Positions 16,237 to 25,073 of a DNA stretch of 64,000 nucleotides are shown piece by piece. Every line of letters starts with the position of its first letter. Position 1 is the stretch's first letter. A program made the translations under genes and the position numbers. The DNA is from JACVRW01 sp963825345. Its GTDB lineage: Bacteria > Actinomycetota > Thermoleophilia > Solirubrobacterales > Thermoleophilaceae. Under the pieces are notes generated by a model that did not search any database, was not told the origin of the DNA, and saw nothing but the letters and a program-made list of their open reading frames with translations. The stretch covers positions 248,001 through 312,000 of the forward strand of contig CAWGSQ010000011.1 in the NCBI GenBank assembly GCA_963825345.1. Direction: 5' to 3'.

Positions 16237-16363
16237 CCTCGCGCGCGAGTCCGCGCACGGTGCGCCACTCGTCGAGCGACCAGCCCGCAGGCACATCGCA
16301 AGCCTCGTAGGCGATCGCCTGATCACGCACCAACGACCTCGTGTCGTCTCTCTCTTCGAGCAT
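16154..16363 (-). CDS. Small conserved-looking protein
   Basis: Short frame of 69 aa starting MLEERDDTRSLVRDQAIAYE, acidic then strongly basic at its C-terminus. The central region EACDVPAGWSLDEW reads like a real small actinobacterial protein rather than an antisense artefact, but its last third overlaps the opposing permease gene by 83 bp, so the 3' end is doubtful. No function can be proposed. Confidence 0.4.
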   Translation of the reverse strand: MLEERDDTRSLVRDQAIAYEACDVPAGWSLDEWRTVRGLAREVIREPATPWWRRPQRALRRSRTAADAR

Positions 16364-16421
16364 CCCGCTCTTCCTGTTGGGCTCCGTGCGGCATGCTCCA
16401 TTTACCCGCTAGCCGGGGCGG

Positions 16422-16592
16422 TTATGCGTCCTCGGCGTCGTACCCCTGCTCGGCGACCATCTCCTGGACCTGCTCGTCCGACAGGTCCATGTCCGGGTGC
16501 TCCTCGTTGACGTGCTCGCGAACGGCGCTCACGAGGTCCTCGTCATTGGCCGCCTGCAGAGTCGTGCCGCACTGGCAGTCGATAACGCGCAT
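16422..16592 (-). CDS. DUF1059 family small protein
   Basis: 56 aa protein, MRVIDCQCGTTLQAAND at the N-terminus followed by a helical half with EHVNEEHPDMDLSDEQVQ and a C-terminal acidic tail. The CxC pair, the H-V-x-x-x-H-P spacing and the length match DUF1059, a widespread small protein of unknown function. The four Cys/His residues could hold a zinc ion. It is followed by no obvious terminator. Confidence 0.8.
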   Translation of the reverse strand: MRVIDCQCGTTLQAANDEDLVSAVREHVNEEHPDMDLSDEQVQEMVAEQGYDAEDA

Positions 16593-16604
16593 GCTCTGAG
16601 GCTA

Positions 16605-17172
16605 CTACCGGGCGGGCGCGTTCCAGCGCCTGACGGTGGGGGTCTCGCGTTCGAATCCGAGCACCGAGACGGTGGCCGTGGCGAGCCAGAGCCGAGCCCC
16701 GGCTTCGGGCGGAAGCTCGACCCAGCGGACGGCGAGCACGCGCAGGACGTGGCCGTGGGCGAACAGGGCCACGTCGGTCTCTGATGCCCTCAGCTCGTCC
16801 ACGAGCGGATCCACCCGCGCGCCCACCTCAGCGGCGCTCTCGCCCCCGGGGCAGCCGTCGCGCCAAAGGTCCCAGCCCGGATGAGCCTCGCGGATCTGCG
16901 AGGTGGTGAGCCCCTCGAACTCGCCGTAGTCCCACTCGAGCAGGGCGTCGCTCAGCTCGGCCCGGTCGCCGAGGCCGGCGAGGCGGCACGTGTCGCGCGC
17001 GCGGGCGAGCGGGCTGGTGAGCACGCGGGGCGTGATCCACTCGCCGAGCGCGTCCTCGAGGCAGCTCCGCCTGGCGCCTCCCCTCGTCGGTCAGCGGCAC
17101 GTCGGTGCGGCCTGTGTGACGGCCATCCCGACTCCATTCGGTCTCACCATGGCGAACGAGGACGGCCTCCAT
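16605..17172 (-). pseudogene. Histidine phosphatase (phosphoglycerate mutase-like), frameshifted
   Basis: Histidine-phosphatase superfamily enzyme. The first frame (17172 to about 17061) gives MEAVLVRHGETEWSRDGRHTG with the catalytic His in the RHG motif. The second frame (about 17060 to 16605) gives LTSPLARARDTCRLAG, LEWDYGEFEG and ALFAHGHVLRVLA with the second catalytic His. Removing one base (the extra C of GCTGCCTCGAG on the coding strand, about 17060) joins them into a normal 189-residue protein. Both halves are intact, so an assembly error is more likely than gene decay. The substrate is unknown; broad-specificity phosphatases share this signature. Confidence 0.8.
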
Positions 17173-17221
17173 AGATGCGGATGCTTACATCCTCGCCACG
17201 GCGGGTATCACCGTGTCGTGT

Positions 17222-17318
17222 CGGACCGGGATGGATTTCGGTCCGTAGGGAGGTGCCGGGTGCGTGGCGGCCAAGAGGGCTGCCGACCGGTGTCCCGATG
17301 ATCCACTCGGGACACCGG
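17222..17318. other. Two perfect hairpins in the 198 bp gap before the TSUP gene
   Basis: CGGACCG...CGGTCCG (17222-17245, 7 bp stem, 10 nt loop) and CCGGTGTCCCGA...TCGGGACACCGG (17287-17318, 12 bp stem, 8 nt loop) lie between the divergent histidine phosphatase and TSUP genes. Neither is followed by a U-run on either strand. They could be operators or a structured leader; I cannot assign a known RNA family. Confidence 0.5.
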
Positions 17319-17370
17319 CCACAGCACCCGCCGCGTGCGGCCGCTCCGCCCGCGCTAGGATCGCCGCCCC

Positions 17371-18123
17371 GTGGGCGCTGCCGAGATCGCCGCGATCGCC
17401 GCGGCCGGCATGGCGGCCGGCGCGATCAACACTTTGGTCGGCAGCGGCACGCTGATCACGTTCCCGGTCCTGCTCGCCTTCGGCTACTCGCCCGTCACGG
17501 CGAACGTCTCGAACACGATCGGCCTCGTCCCGGGCTCGGTGGCCGGAGCGATCGGCTATCGCCGCGAGCTCGAGGGGCAGCGCACACGCGTGCTGCGCTT
17601 CGGTCTGGCGTCGCTGCTCGGCGGCATCACGGGCGCGGTGCTCCTGCTCGTGCTGCCGCAGTCGGCCTTCGAGGCGATCGTGCCCGTGTTCATCGGCATC
17701 GCGCTGCTGTCGATCGTGTTCCAGCCGCAGCTCGACCGCCTTGTGACGGAGCACCGTCCGGCACCCGAGGTGCACGGCACCGGCACCCCGCGCGCGCTCG
17801 TGTACCTGGCCGGCGTGTACGGCGGCTACTTCGGCGCCGCCCAGGGGATCCTGCTGCTCGCCATCCTCGGCCTCGCCCTGCCGGACGACCTCCAGCGCGT
17901 GAACGCGCTGAAGAACGTGCTCGCCGGGATCGTGAACGGCGTGGCGGCGCTCGTCTTCATCGCGGTTGCCGACGTGGCCTGGGGACCGGTCGCGCTGATC
18001 GCCGCCGGCTCCGTGGTGGGCGCGCAGCTGGCTGCCCGCTACGGCCGGAGGCTTTCACCGCAGGCCCTGCGGGCGGTGATCGTGGCGGTGGGCATCGCCG
18101 CGATCGTCCAGCTCGTGACCTAG
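17371..18123 (+). CDS. TSUP (TauE/SafE) family membrane permease
   Basis: Second TSUP transporter in the window, 250 aa, with the family's repeated motif: GAINTLVGSGTLITFPVLLA in the first half and YGGYFGAAQGILLLAILGL in the second, and about eight helices. Conserved NALKNVL and NGVAALVF follow in the second half. It is closer to the typical sulfite/organosulfonate exporters than the copy at 15478. GTG start; the stop overlaps the opposing GDPD stop by 4 bp. Confidence 0.85.
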   Translation: MGAAEIAAIAAAGMAAGAINTLVGSGTLITFPVLLAFGYSPVTANVSNTIGLVPGSVAGAIGYRRELEGQRTRVLRFGLASLLGGITGAVLLLVLPQSAFEAIVPVFIGIALLSIVFQPQLDRLVTEHRPAPEVHGTGTPRALVYLAGVYGGYFGAAQGILLLAILGLALPDDLQRVNALKNVLAGIVNGVAALVFIAVADVAWGPVALIAAGSVVGAQLAARYGRRLSPQALRAVIVAVGIAAIVQLVT

Positions 18124-19289
18124 AGCCCCCGGAATATCTCCCTGGCGGCGAACGCCGTATCCGGGAAGTCCGAGAACACGCCGTCGATCCCCAGCCTGTA
18201 GAAGGCGAGGTACTCCTCAACCGGCCCGCCGGGATAGCCGCTCGGGAACGCGTCGTCCCGGAACGTCCACGTGTGGACCAGGAGGCGACGCGCGTGGGCG
18301 CGGGCAATCAGGTCCGTCGGCGGATGGACGGCTCCGCCGCCTCCGCCCTCCGTCGGGATGATGTACACCTTCCACGGTCCGATGCCGTCGGCATAGGTCT
18401 TGATCTCGTCGAGACCCGCATCCGTGGCGAAGAAGCCGAATGTGCGGCTCGTCAGGTTCGGGTCACCGGAGACCGTCCAGTCGTAGGGGCGGTCGAACGG
18501 CGGCGCGTACGTCGGATTCCCACTGGCGTCCGTGTCGTTCGCGTCCACGAGCTGAATCAGCCGAACGCGGGTCATCGTGTTCAGCTGCTTCAGGTTCGAC
18601 TGCTCGAACGACTGGATGAAGACGCGCGAGCTGCGGCTGTTCAGGCCGTTCTTCTTCAGGACCTTCACGAGCTGGCCCTCGAGCGGCAGACCGAGCGTGT
18701 TGTGGAACGTGGGGTGCTTCGTCTCGGGGTAGATCCCGATCTTGCGCCCGTGCCGTTTTGACTCCCGCTTCACCAGGTTGATGACCTCCTGGAGCGTCGG
18801 GACCTTGAACTTGCCGTTGAACTCGGTGGGACGGCCGCCACGCGTCTGCCTCGCGCCGAGCGTCTTGATCTCGGCGAGCGTGAAGTCCGAGGCCCAGAAG
18901 CCCTTCGTCGGAACGCCGTCAAGCGTCTTGGTCGTCTCGCGGGATGCGAACTCGGGATGATCGCCGACGTTCGTCGAATCGCCGGTCGTGGTGGGGTCCG
19001 AGTCGCCGATGATGGGCTCATGCCGGGCGATCAGCACGCCGTCCTTCGTCGCGACAAGATCCGGCTCGACGTAGTCCGCGCCGAGCTTGATCGCGAGCCG
19101 GTACGACTGGAGTGTGTGCTCGGGCACGAAACCGCTCGCGCCACGGTGCCCGATCACGAGCGGGCTGTTCTCCTTCTTGGGCCCGTGTCGCTTGTGCTTC
19201 TTCTTTGAGAGCGCGGTGGCCGGTGCGAGCAGCGCGACCAGAGCGAGAGCGAGCAGGACTAAGCGGAGGTACGGCGCGCGAGTCGTCAT
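18120..19289 (-). CDS. Secreted glycerophosphodiester phosphodiesterase
   Basis: Exported GDPD-family enzyme of 389 aa that cleaves glycerophosphodiesters to sn-glycerol-3-phosphate and an alcohol. An N-terminal signal peptide (about residues 1-27) is followed by a Lys/His-rich stretch and then the catalytic barrel: VIGHRGASGFVPEHT with the first catalytic His and Glu, EPDLVATKDGVLIARHEP with metal ligands and the second His, IGIYPETKHP, and GVFSDFPDTA near the end. It is longer than cytosolic UgpQ and resembles periplasmic GlpQ. Likely role: phosphate or glycerol scavenging. Confidence 0.9.
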   Translation of the reverse strand: MTTRAPYLRLVLLALALVALLAPATALSKKKHKRHGPKKENSPLVIGHRGASGFVPEHTLQSYRLAIKLGADYVEPDLVATKDGVLIARHEPIIGDSDPTTTGDSTNVGDHPEFASRETTKTLDGVPTKGFWASDFTLAEIKTLGARQTRGGRPTEFNGKFKVPTLQEVINLVKRESKRHGRKIGIYPETKHPTFHNTLGLPLEGQLVKVLKKNGLNSRSSRVFIQSFEQSNLKQLNTMTRVRLIQLVDANDTDASGNPTYAPPFDRPYDWTVSGDPNLTSRTFGFFATDAGLDEIKTYADGIGPWKVYIIPTEGGGGGAVHPPTDLIARAHARRLLVHTWTFRDDAFPSGYPGGPVEEYLAFYRLGIDGVFSDFPDTAFAAREIFRGL

Positions 19290-19322
19290 CCGGCGAACCT
19301 AACCCATTTGGGGGTGCACGCG

Positions 19323-20153
19323 CTAGCGCAGCTGAGGGGCGACCTCTTCGGCCACGAGCTGCACCACATCGAGGTCTTTGTGCTCGAGATGCTGGAGCAT
19401 CACGCGCTCCACGCCGGCCTCGGCGAGCTCTGAGAGCCGGCTCACCGCCTCGCCGGGATCGCGGATCAGACCGGTCATCACCGAGAGCGGCAGCGGCTCG
19501 CGTTTCTCGCGTGCGCATGCGTCCGCGATCCGCTGTTTCAGCGCCCTGCACTCGTCAGGGCTCGGGGAGACGGTGTTGTACTCGTCGGCCCAGCGCGCCG
19601 CCAGCGCAACGCTCCGCGGGCCTCCGTTGCCGCCCACTATCAGCGGCGGATGTGGCGACTGAACCGGCTTCGGGCGCGGGTCGGAGTCGGCAAGCCGGTA
19701 GTGCTCGCCATCGAACGAGAACGGCTCGCCCTTCCACTGCCGGTGCACCACCTCGAGCTGCTCGGCGAAGACGTCCATCCGCTCGCGGGTGGACGGGAAC
19801 GGGAAGCCGTAGCGCTCGTGCTCCGCCCGGTTCCAGCCGGCCCCCATGCCGACCTCGACCCTTCCCCCGGAGATGTGGTCGACGGTGACGGCGGACTTGG
19901 CGAGCACGGACGGATGCCGGAACGTGGCAGGCGAGACGAGCGTGCCGAGGCGCAGGGTCGACGTGACTGCGGCGAGGCCGGCCAGCGTGGCCCAGGCGTC
20001 GAGCGAGCCGCGCTCGTCGGCGCCCATGACCGAGCCGTAGTGATCGGAGCGAAAGAGCGCGTCGTACCCGTTCTCCTCGCACGCGCGCGCGAGCGCGAGC
20101 CAGTCCTCCCAGGTCACACCCTCCTGACCCTCGATCATCAAGCAGAGCCGCAT
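19323..20153 (-). CDS. LLM-class, probably F420-dependent oxidoreductase
   Basis: TIM-barrel luciferase-like oxidoreductase, 276 aa from the ATG at 20153. Features are LCLMIEGQEGVTWEDW at the start, LFRSDHYGSV, RLGTLVSPATFRHPSVLAK, DHISGGRVEVGMGAGW near residue 100 (flavin/F420 binding) and PLIVGGNGGPR. The AGWNR loop and the non-prolyl cis-peptide region fit the F420-using branch, and the window encodes F420 biosynthesis. The substrate is not predictable. An upstream GTG-initiated extension to 20180 is possible but lacks family resemblance. Confidence 0.85.
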   Translation of the reverse strand: MRLCLMIEGQEGVTWEDWLALARACEENGYDALFRSDHYGSVMGADERGSLDAWATLAGLAAVTSTLRLGTLVSPATFRHPSVLAKSAVTVDHISGGRVEVGMGAGWNRAEHERYGFPFPSTRERMDVFAEQLEVVHRQWKGEPFSFDGEHYRLADSDPRPKPVQSPHPPLIVGGNGGPRSVALAARWADEYNTVSPSPDECRALKQRIADACAREKREPLPLSVMTGLIRDPGEAVSRLSELAEAGVERVMLQHLEHKDLDVVQLVAEEVAPQLR

Positions 20154-20198
20154 GGGATCAATTGTGCCTGGGCGCGCCATGTTGGGTAAGGGCGACGG

Positions 20199-21086
20199 AT
20201 GAGGTGGCGGAGAGTCCGGAACCCGGACGTAATCGACCGGCGCGGCGCGCGCTCCGGCGGGGCCGGCTTGCCGATGGGCCGCGGGGGCGCGGTCGGTGGC
20301 GGCCTAGGCGTTGTCGGCGTGATCCTGTTCCTCGCGATCCAGCTCCTCGGCGGCGGCGGTGGATCAGCGTTTGACGTGGACACCGGCCTTGGCGGCGGTG
20401 GCTCCTCACCCGGGCAGCCGGTTGCGATCCCGCCCTCCGAGGATCCCGAGCGCGATCTCAAGGACTTCAGCACCTACGTGTTCACGGACGCGCAGAAGAC
20501 CTGGGAGCAGACCTTCAAGCGCTCGGACCAGCCTTATGAGCACGCCCGCCTCGTCCTGTACCGGGACGGCGTGAGCACGGCCTGCGGCGCGGCGAGCTCG
20601 GCCGTCGGCCCGTTCTACTGCCCCGGCGACCAGATCGTGTACCTCGACCTCAGCTTCTACGGGGACCTCCAGAACAAGCTCGGCGCGGGCGGCGACTTCG
20701 CCTGGGCGTACGTGATCGCCCACGAGGTCGGGCACCACGTGCAGCAGCAGCTCGGCACGAGCGACGAGGTGCGCGGGCTGCAGCAGGACCAGCGCGAGGA
20801 TGCGAACGAGCTATCGGTGCGCCTCGAGCTGCAGGCCGACTGCTACGCCGGCGTCTGGGGCCACACCGTCTACAAGCAGGGCGACCTCGAGAAGGGCGAC
20901 GTGCGCGAGGCCCTGCGAGCTGCCGGCGCGGTGGGCGACGACCGCCTTCAGCGGCAGGCCACCGGCAGCATCAACCCGGACAGCTTCACCCACGGCACCT
21001 CCGAGCAGCGGCGCACCTGGTTCGAGAAGGGCTACGAGAGCGGCGACGCGAACGCCTGCGACACGTTCTCACCTGACTCGCCCTAG
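20199..21086 (+). CDS. YpfJ-type putative neutral zinc metallopeptidase
   Basis: Membrane-anchored protein of 295 aa: a single N-terminal helix (GLGVVGVILFLAIQLLG, residues 35-51) then Gly/Ser-rich linker and an extracytoplasmic domain. The zinc motif HEVGHHVQ is at about residues 174-181, with a downstream ELQADCYAG Glu as third ligand and a FTHGTSEQRRTWF segment typical of the YpfJ/zinc-metallopeptidase family. Proteolytic activity is assumed from HExxH and has rarely been shown in this family. Confidence 0.85.
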   Translation: MRWRRVRNPDVIDRRGARSGGAGLPMGRGGAVGGGLGVVGVILFLAIQLLGGGGGSAFDVDTGLGGGGSSPGQPVAIPPSEDPERDLKDFSTYVFTDAQKTWEQTFKRSDQPYEHARLVLYRDGVSTACGAASSAVGPFYCPGDQIVYLDLSFYGDLQNKLGAGGDFAWAYVIAHEVGHHVQQQLGTSDEVRGLQQDQREDANELSVRLELQADCYAGVWGHTVYKQGDLEKGDVREALRAAGAVGDDRLQRQATGSINPDSFTHGTSEQRRTWFEKGYESGDANACDTFSPDSP

Positions 21087-21134
21087 GCCGGTTCCAGGGG
21101 TTAGAGAACGGGTGGCTCGGGAAAGCCCGTTCTT

Positions 21135-22496
21135 ATGGCGATCCGTGGCAGGGGAAGCAGGCTGGTGTCGTTGTGCGCGCTCACGCTGGGCGTGGCGCTG
21201 TTGAGCGCGGGGCCGGCTGCGGCCCAGATTCCGGCCGAACCGGCCCTGGCGAAGTCGAGCAACGTGACGGTCGGCGAGCACGTGCCCGGAAGCTTCGCGG
21301 GGATGACCTTCAAGGATCACTACGCCTTCCTGAGCGGTTGGGGCGGCATCACCGTCCTCGACATCGCCCAGGCGGAGGCGCCGCGAGTGGTCGGCGACCT
21401 CCCGCTTCCGCACTTCGAGAACGAGGACGTGGACCTGTGCGGGAACATCCTCATGGTCGTGAACGACCGCGCGACGAGGGATCTCGGCTCGGTTCTGTAC
21501 GTGGTGAGCATCGCCAACCCGACCACCCCGACCTTGGCCGCGGTCATGCCGCTCGGATGGACCGGCGGCGAGGGGCGTGGCTCGGGCCACATCGCCAACT
21601 TCGTTAAGCCCGACTGCACGCAGGCGTGGATCGACGGCGGCGACCACGTGGAGGTCGTGGACCTCACAGTGCCGACGGCGCCGAAGTCGCTCGGCAAGTT
21701 CGAGTCGGCCGCGGCTGACAGCGACGCCTTCCGCGTCTCGCACGACAGCGAGCTCGACAGCACGGGCACGGTCTGGAACGTCGGTGGCGGCGGCGCAGCC
21801 GGCTACCGCCTGACAGCCGATCCGCTTGCGCCCCAGCTGCTCGGAACGACCGGAGACGCCGGCCGCAATCCCTCGCCCTACAACGACTTCATCCTCCACA
21901 ACTCGCAGCGCCGCGGGAAGACGCTGCTCGTGACGGAGGAGGACTACATCGACACCGACGAGGTGCCGCCGGGCGGCTGCCGCGGCCAGGGCAAGTTCGA
22001 GACCTGGGACACCTCGCGGCTCAAGACCGGCGCGATCACCCCGCAGGACACCTGGGAGACCGAGCTGAACGGCATGTTCACCGACGGAGCCGTGGACTCG
22101 AAGGCACCCGTGACGGTGAACTGCTCGTCGCACTGGTTCGACGCGCAGGGCGGCGTCGCGGCCGTGGGCTGGTACGAGCAGGGCGTCCGCTTCCTCGACT
22201 ACCGCGCGCCCACAGACATCAAGCAGGTCGGCTACTACATCCCAGCGAACGGATCGACGTGGGCGGCGTACTGGTCGCCGACCGACCCGAACGGCGAGAT
22301 CGTCTACACCGCCGATGCCTACCGCGGCGTCGACGTGCTCAAGATCGAGAGCGGCGGCACCACCGGCAAGAAGGTCAAGGCGCCGGTGCGCAGCGAGTGG
22401 TTCGGCAGCCCGGCGACGGATGCCGCTTCGTTCCAGCCGCACCCGATCTTCGGGTTCGTCTGCCCGGCGCTGAAGGCCGACGTCAGCTTGCCCTAG
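21135..22496 (+). CDS. Secreted LVIVD-repeat beta-propeller protein
   Basis: Exported protein of 453 aa. A signal peptide (cleavage near GPAAAQI, about residue 30) is followed by repeated strands of the LVIVD type, e.g. GGITVLDIAQAEAPRVVG, SVLYVVSIANPTTPTLAA and DHVEVVDLTVPTAPKSLG, which build a propeller. Four cysteines are spread through the chain and may form disulfides. It is related in type to the protein at 45631-47133. No enzymatic motif is visible; a surface-binding or scaffolding role is possible. Confidence 0.75.
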   Translation: MAIRGRGSRLVSLCALTLGVALLSAGPAAAQIPAEPALAKSSNVTVGEHVPGSFAGMTFKDHYAFLSGWGGITVLDIAQAEAPRVVGDLPLPHFENEDVDLCGNILMVVNDRATRDLGSVLYVVSIANPTTPTLAAVMPLGWTGGEGRGSGHIANFVKPDCTQAWIDGGDHVEVVDLTVPTAPKSLGKFESAAADSDAFRVSHDSELDSTGTVWNVGGGGAAGYRLTADPLAPQLLGTTGDAGRNPSPYNDFILHNSQRRGKTLLVTEEDYIDTDEVPPGGCRGQGKFETWDTSRLKTGAITPQDTWETELNGMFTDGAVDSKAPVTVNCSSHWFDAQGGVAAVGWYEQGVRFLDYRAPTDIKQVGYYIPANGSTWAAYWSPTDPNGEIVYTADAYRGVDVLKIESGGTTGKKVKAPVRSEWFGSPATDAASFQPHPIFGFVCPALKADVSLP

Positions 22497-22909
22497 TCAC
22501 GATCCGGAATTCGCGGCCCGACCACTGTCGTCTCGGGGTAGGGCTCGAGCGCCCATGCGGGCGGTTCGACCCCCGCGTTCTTGGCGGCCATGCGCTCGAA
22601 GTAGCGCTCGAAGCCGCCCGGGGTGATCACGATCAGGTAACGGGCCGGCGCGTCGCTGAGGTTCGCGAACGTGTGCACGGCGTCCGCGGGCGCGAAGACG
22701 AAGTCGCCTGGGGTAACACTCCTCAGCTCCTCGCCGAGCTGGAAGGTGAGCTCTCCCTCGAGGACGTAGAAGCCCTCGTCGAACGCGTGGTGGTGGAGGG
22801 GCGGCCCCTCCCAGCCAGGTGGAACGCGGCTTTCCACCACCCCCACGGCCCCCGCCGACTCCTCGCTTCGCACCAGCACCTTCGGTCCAAACGACCCGTG
22901 TTCAGCCAT
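22493..22909 (-). CDS. Cupin-domain protein
   Basis: Single-domain cupin of 138 aa with the first motif PPLHHHAFDEGFYVLEGEL (His-His-Glu metal site) and second motif DFVFAPADAVHTFANLS (His). The remaining C-terminal tail is specific to this protein. It overlaps the upstream MFS transporter gene by 8 bp and so lies in the same operon, under likely control of the divergent TetR regulator; it may bind or modify the transported compound. Confidence 0.8.
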   Translation of the reverse strand: MAEHGSFGPKVLVRSEESAGAVGVVESRVPPGWEGPPLHHHAFDEGFYVLEGELTFQLGEELRSVTPGDFVFAPADAVHTFANLSDAPARYLIVITPGGFERYFERMAAKNAGVEPPAWALEPYPETTVVGPRIPDRD

Positions 22910-24311
22910 GGTTGAGAGGCACCTCCCTCAGTAGTAGTACGACGGCCAGTGCGAGTGCCGCGATCGGCGCGGCCACCAGGAAAACCGCCTGCACGCCTTC
23001 GGTCACGTCCTCGCCCGCGCCCGCCTGCGACGCGAACACCGCGCCCAGCACCGCTGCTCCCACCGCCCCTCCCAGGGCGCGGAAGAAGCCGGTGGTGGCG
23101 GTGGCGATTCCAAGCTCACGGCGGTCGACGCTGTTCTGAACGGCCGTGATCATCACCTGCGTGACCATCCCGAAGCCGAGTCCGAAGATCACGAGCGCGA
23201 TGCCGGTGTCGACCTGCGAGTGCTCCCCGGCCAGCGCCGCCAGGAGCACGAGCGCCGCGGTCATCAGCGCGAGACCGGCAACCGGGTAGCGCTTGTAGCG
23301 GCCCGTGCGCGCGATTGCTCGTCCGGACAGGGTGGTCGACACCGTGACCCCGAGCATTGCCGGGGCGAGCAGCAGTCCTGCCTCCGTGGGCGTGGCGCCG
23401 GTCGTCACCTGGAGGAACAGTGGCACGAAGACCGTGACCGAGAACAGCGCCGCGATGGCGAGGAAGAGGGTCGCGCTCGCCACCGCCACGGTCCGCGTAC
23501 GCAGCAGATGGAAGGGGACGATCGGGTCGGCGGCGGAACGCTCGCGTGCGACGAGGGCCGCCGTGAGGGCGAGCGTGGCCGCGATCAGACCGACGGTCGG
23601 GGCCGAGTCCCACGCGTAGCGGTCCCCGCCCCAGATGCAGACGAGCATCAGCGAGCTCGTGGCGGCCGCAAGCAGGCCGGCGCCGAGCACGTCGAGCGAA
23701 TGGGCCGGCGGCTCGACCTCGGGTGCCGGCAGCCTCAGGCTCAAGGCGATGAGCGCGACGATGCCGACGGGCAGGTTCACGATGAACACCCAGCGCCAGT
23801 TGGCGCTCTCCACGAGAACCCCGCCGAGCAGCGGGCCGACGATCGTGGCGACCGCGAACGTGGCCGCGATGTAGCCCTGGTAGCGCCCCCGCTCGCGCGG
23901 GGAGACGAGATCGCCCACCGCCGCCATCGCGAGGGCCATCAGCCCGCCGGCTGCCGTGCCCTGGACCAGCCGCAGGACAATCAGCTGCGTGATGTCCTGG
24001 GCCGCCGCGCAGAGCGCCGAGGAGGCCACGAAGCCGATCAGGGCGATCTGGAGCAGGCGCTTGCGCCCGTGCCGGTCGCCGAGCTTGCCCCACAGCGGCG
24101 TCGCGGCCGCGGCTGCCACGACGTACGCGGTGACCACCCAGGACACGTCGCCGATGTTCCCCAGGTCGCTGGCGATCACGGGCAGCCCGGTGGCGAGGAT
24201 CGTCTGATCGAGGACGGCGGGCAGCATCGCGAGCACGACCGCCGCGAACGGGACGGTCACGTCGGTGCCGTCACGCTGATGGGAGAGACTTGTGGGAGCT
24301 GAAGTTTGCAT
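22902..24311 (-). CDS. MFS drug:H+ antiporter-2 (14-helix) family exporter
   Basis: Polytopic efflux protein of 469 aa with 14 predicted helices. The DHA2 fingerprints are present: LDQTILATGLPVIASDLG in helix 1, WGKLGDRHGRKRLLQ in loop 2-3, RLVQGTAAGGLMAL in helix 4 and GPLLGGVLVESANWRWVFIVNLP in helix 5. It should use proton-motive force to export a lipophilic compound. The ATG at 24311 is chosen over one 60 bp upstream because the upstream one would lie inside the palindromic operator. A TetR gene is divergent. Confidence 0.9.
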   Translation of the reverse strand: MQTSAPTSLSHQRDGTDVTVPFAAVVLAMLPAVLDQTILATGLPVIASDLGNIGDVSWVVTAYVVAAAAATPLWGKLGDRHGRKRLLQIALIGFVASSALCAAAQDITQLIVLRLVQGTAAGGLMALAMAAVGDLVSPRERGRYQGYIAATFAVATIVGPLLGGVLVESANWRWVFIVNLPVGIVALIALSLRLPAPEVEPPAHSLDVLGAGLLAAATSSLMLVCIWGGDRYAWDSAPTVGLIAATLALTAALVARERSAADPIVPFHLLRTRTVAVASATLFLAIAALFSVTVFVPLFLQVTTGATPTEAGLLLAPAMLGVTVSTTLSGRAIARTGRYKRYPVAGLALMTAALVLLAALAGEHSQVDTGIALVIFGLGFGMVTQVMITAVQNSVDRRELGIATATTGFFRALGGAVGAAVLGAVFASQAGAGEDVTEGVQAVFLVAAPIAALALAVVLLLREVPLNHG

Positions 24312-24329
24312 CGTGGAATCTTTCTGTCG

Positions 24330-24351
24330 CCCTAAACTTAGGGTTACCCTA
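24330..24351. promoter_or_regulatory. TetR operator: two overlapping palindromes
   Basis: CCCTAAACTTAGGG (24330-24343) and TAGGGTTACCCTA (24339-24351) share the TAGGG arm, giving three alternating CCCTA/TAGGG half-sites in 22 bp. They occupy the 54 bp gap between the divergent MFS and TetR genes and are AT-rich compared with the surroundings, as expected for a promoter-operator. Confidence 0.75.
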
Positions 24352-24365
24352 TCATACTCAGAACC

Positions 24366-25025
24366 ATGCATACCTCCCCCGGACTACGAGAGCGCAAGAA
24401 GCAGCAGACCCGGCAGCTGATTGCCGATACCGCCCGCCGGCTGTTCGCCGAGCGCGGCTTCGAGGCGGTCACGGTCGTCGAGGTGGCTCGGGCAGCAGAT
24501 GTGTCCGAGGCCACGGTGTTCAACTACTTCCCGACCAAGGAGGACCTCTTCTACAGCCGGCTCGAGGCCTTCGAGGAGGACCTGCTGGCGGCGATTCACG
24601 AGCGCGACCCGGGTGTGAGCGTGCCAGCAGCGTTCCGCGACTTCATGCTGAAGCAGCGAGGCGTGTTCGACCTGAAGGCGGCGGGGGGCGACGAGGAGGC
24701 AACCGAGCAAATGCGGACGGTCACCCGCGTGATCACCGAGAGCCCCGCCCTGCTCGCGCGCGAGCGCCAGGTCTTCGCCGATTACTCGAGGTCGCTCGCG
24801 GCCTTGATCGCCGAGGAGACGGGCGCTGCACCTGATGACGTTGTGCCCGCGGCGGTGGCGAACGCGCTGATCGGCGTCCACCGCAGCCTGATCGACTACG
24901 TCCGCGAACGGGCGCTGGCCGGCGCGCCCGCGTCGCAGATCGCTCGCGGCGTGCGGGTCCAGGCCAAGCAGGCCTTCGGGCAGTTGGAGGAAGGCCTTTC
25001 CGACTTCGCCGTCAGAGAGCCCTGA
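24366..25025 (+). CDS. TetR-family transcriptional regulator
   Basis: 219 aa repressor. The N-terminal HTH follows the TetR pattern: RERKKQQTRQLIADTARRLF, then GFEAVTVVEVARAADVSEATVFNYFPTKEDL split over three helices, with recognition helix SEATVFNYF. The C-terminal domain is all-helical with the effector pocket. Divergent placement next to the exporter-cupin operon and the intervening palindromes indicate local repression relieved by the exporter's substrate. Confidence 0.9.
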   Translation: MHTSPGLRERKKQQTRQLIADTARRLFAERGFEAVTVVEVARAADVSEATVFNYFPTKEDLFYSRLEAFEEDLLAAIHERDPGVSVPAAFRDFMLKQRGVFDLKAAGGDEEATEQMRTVTRVITESPALLARERQVFADYSRSLAALIAEETGAAPDDVVPAAVANALIGVHRSLIDYVRERALAGAPASQIARGVRVQAKQAFGQLEEGLSDFAVREP

Positions 25026-25073
25026 CTCGCTCTCCGATCAGGAAGGCCGCCCGGGCACCGTAGGATTGCGACC

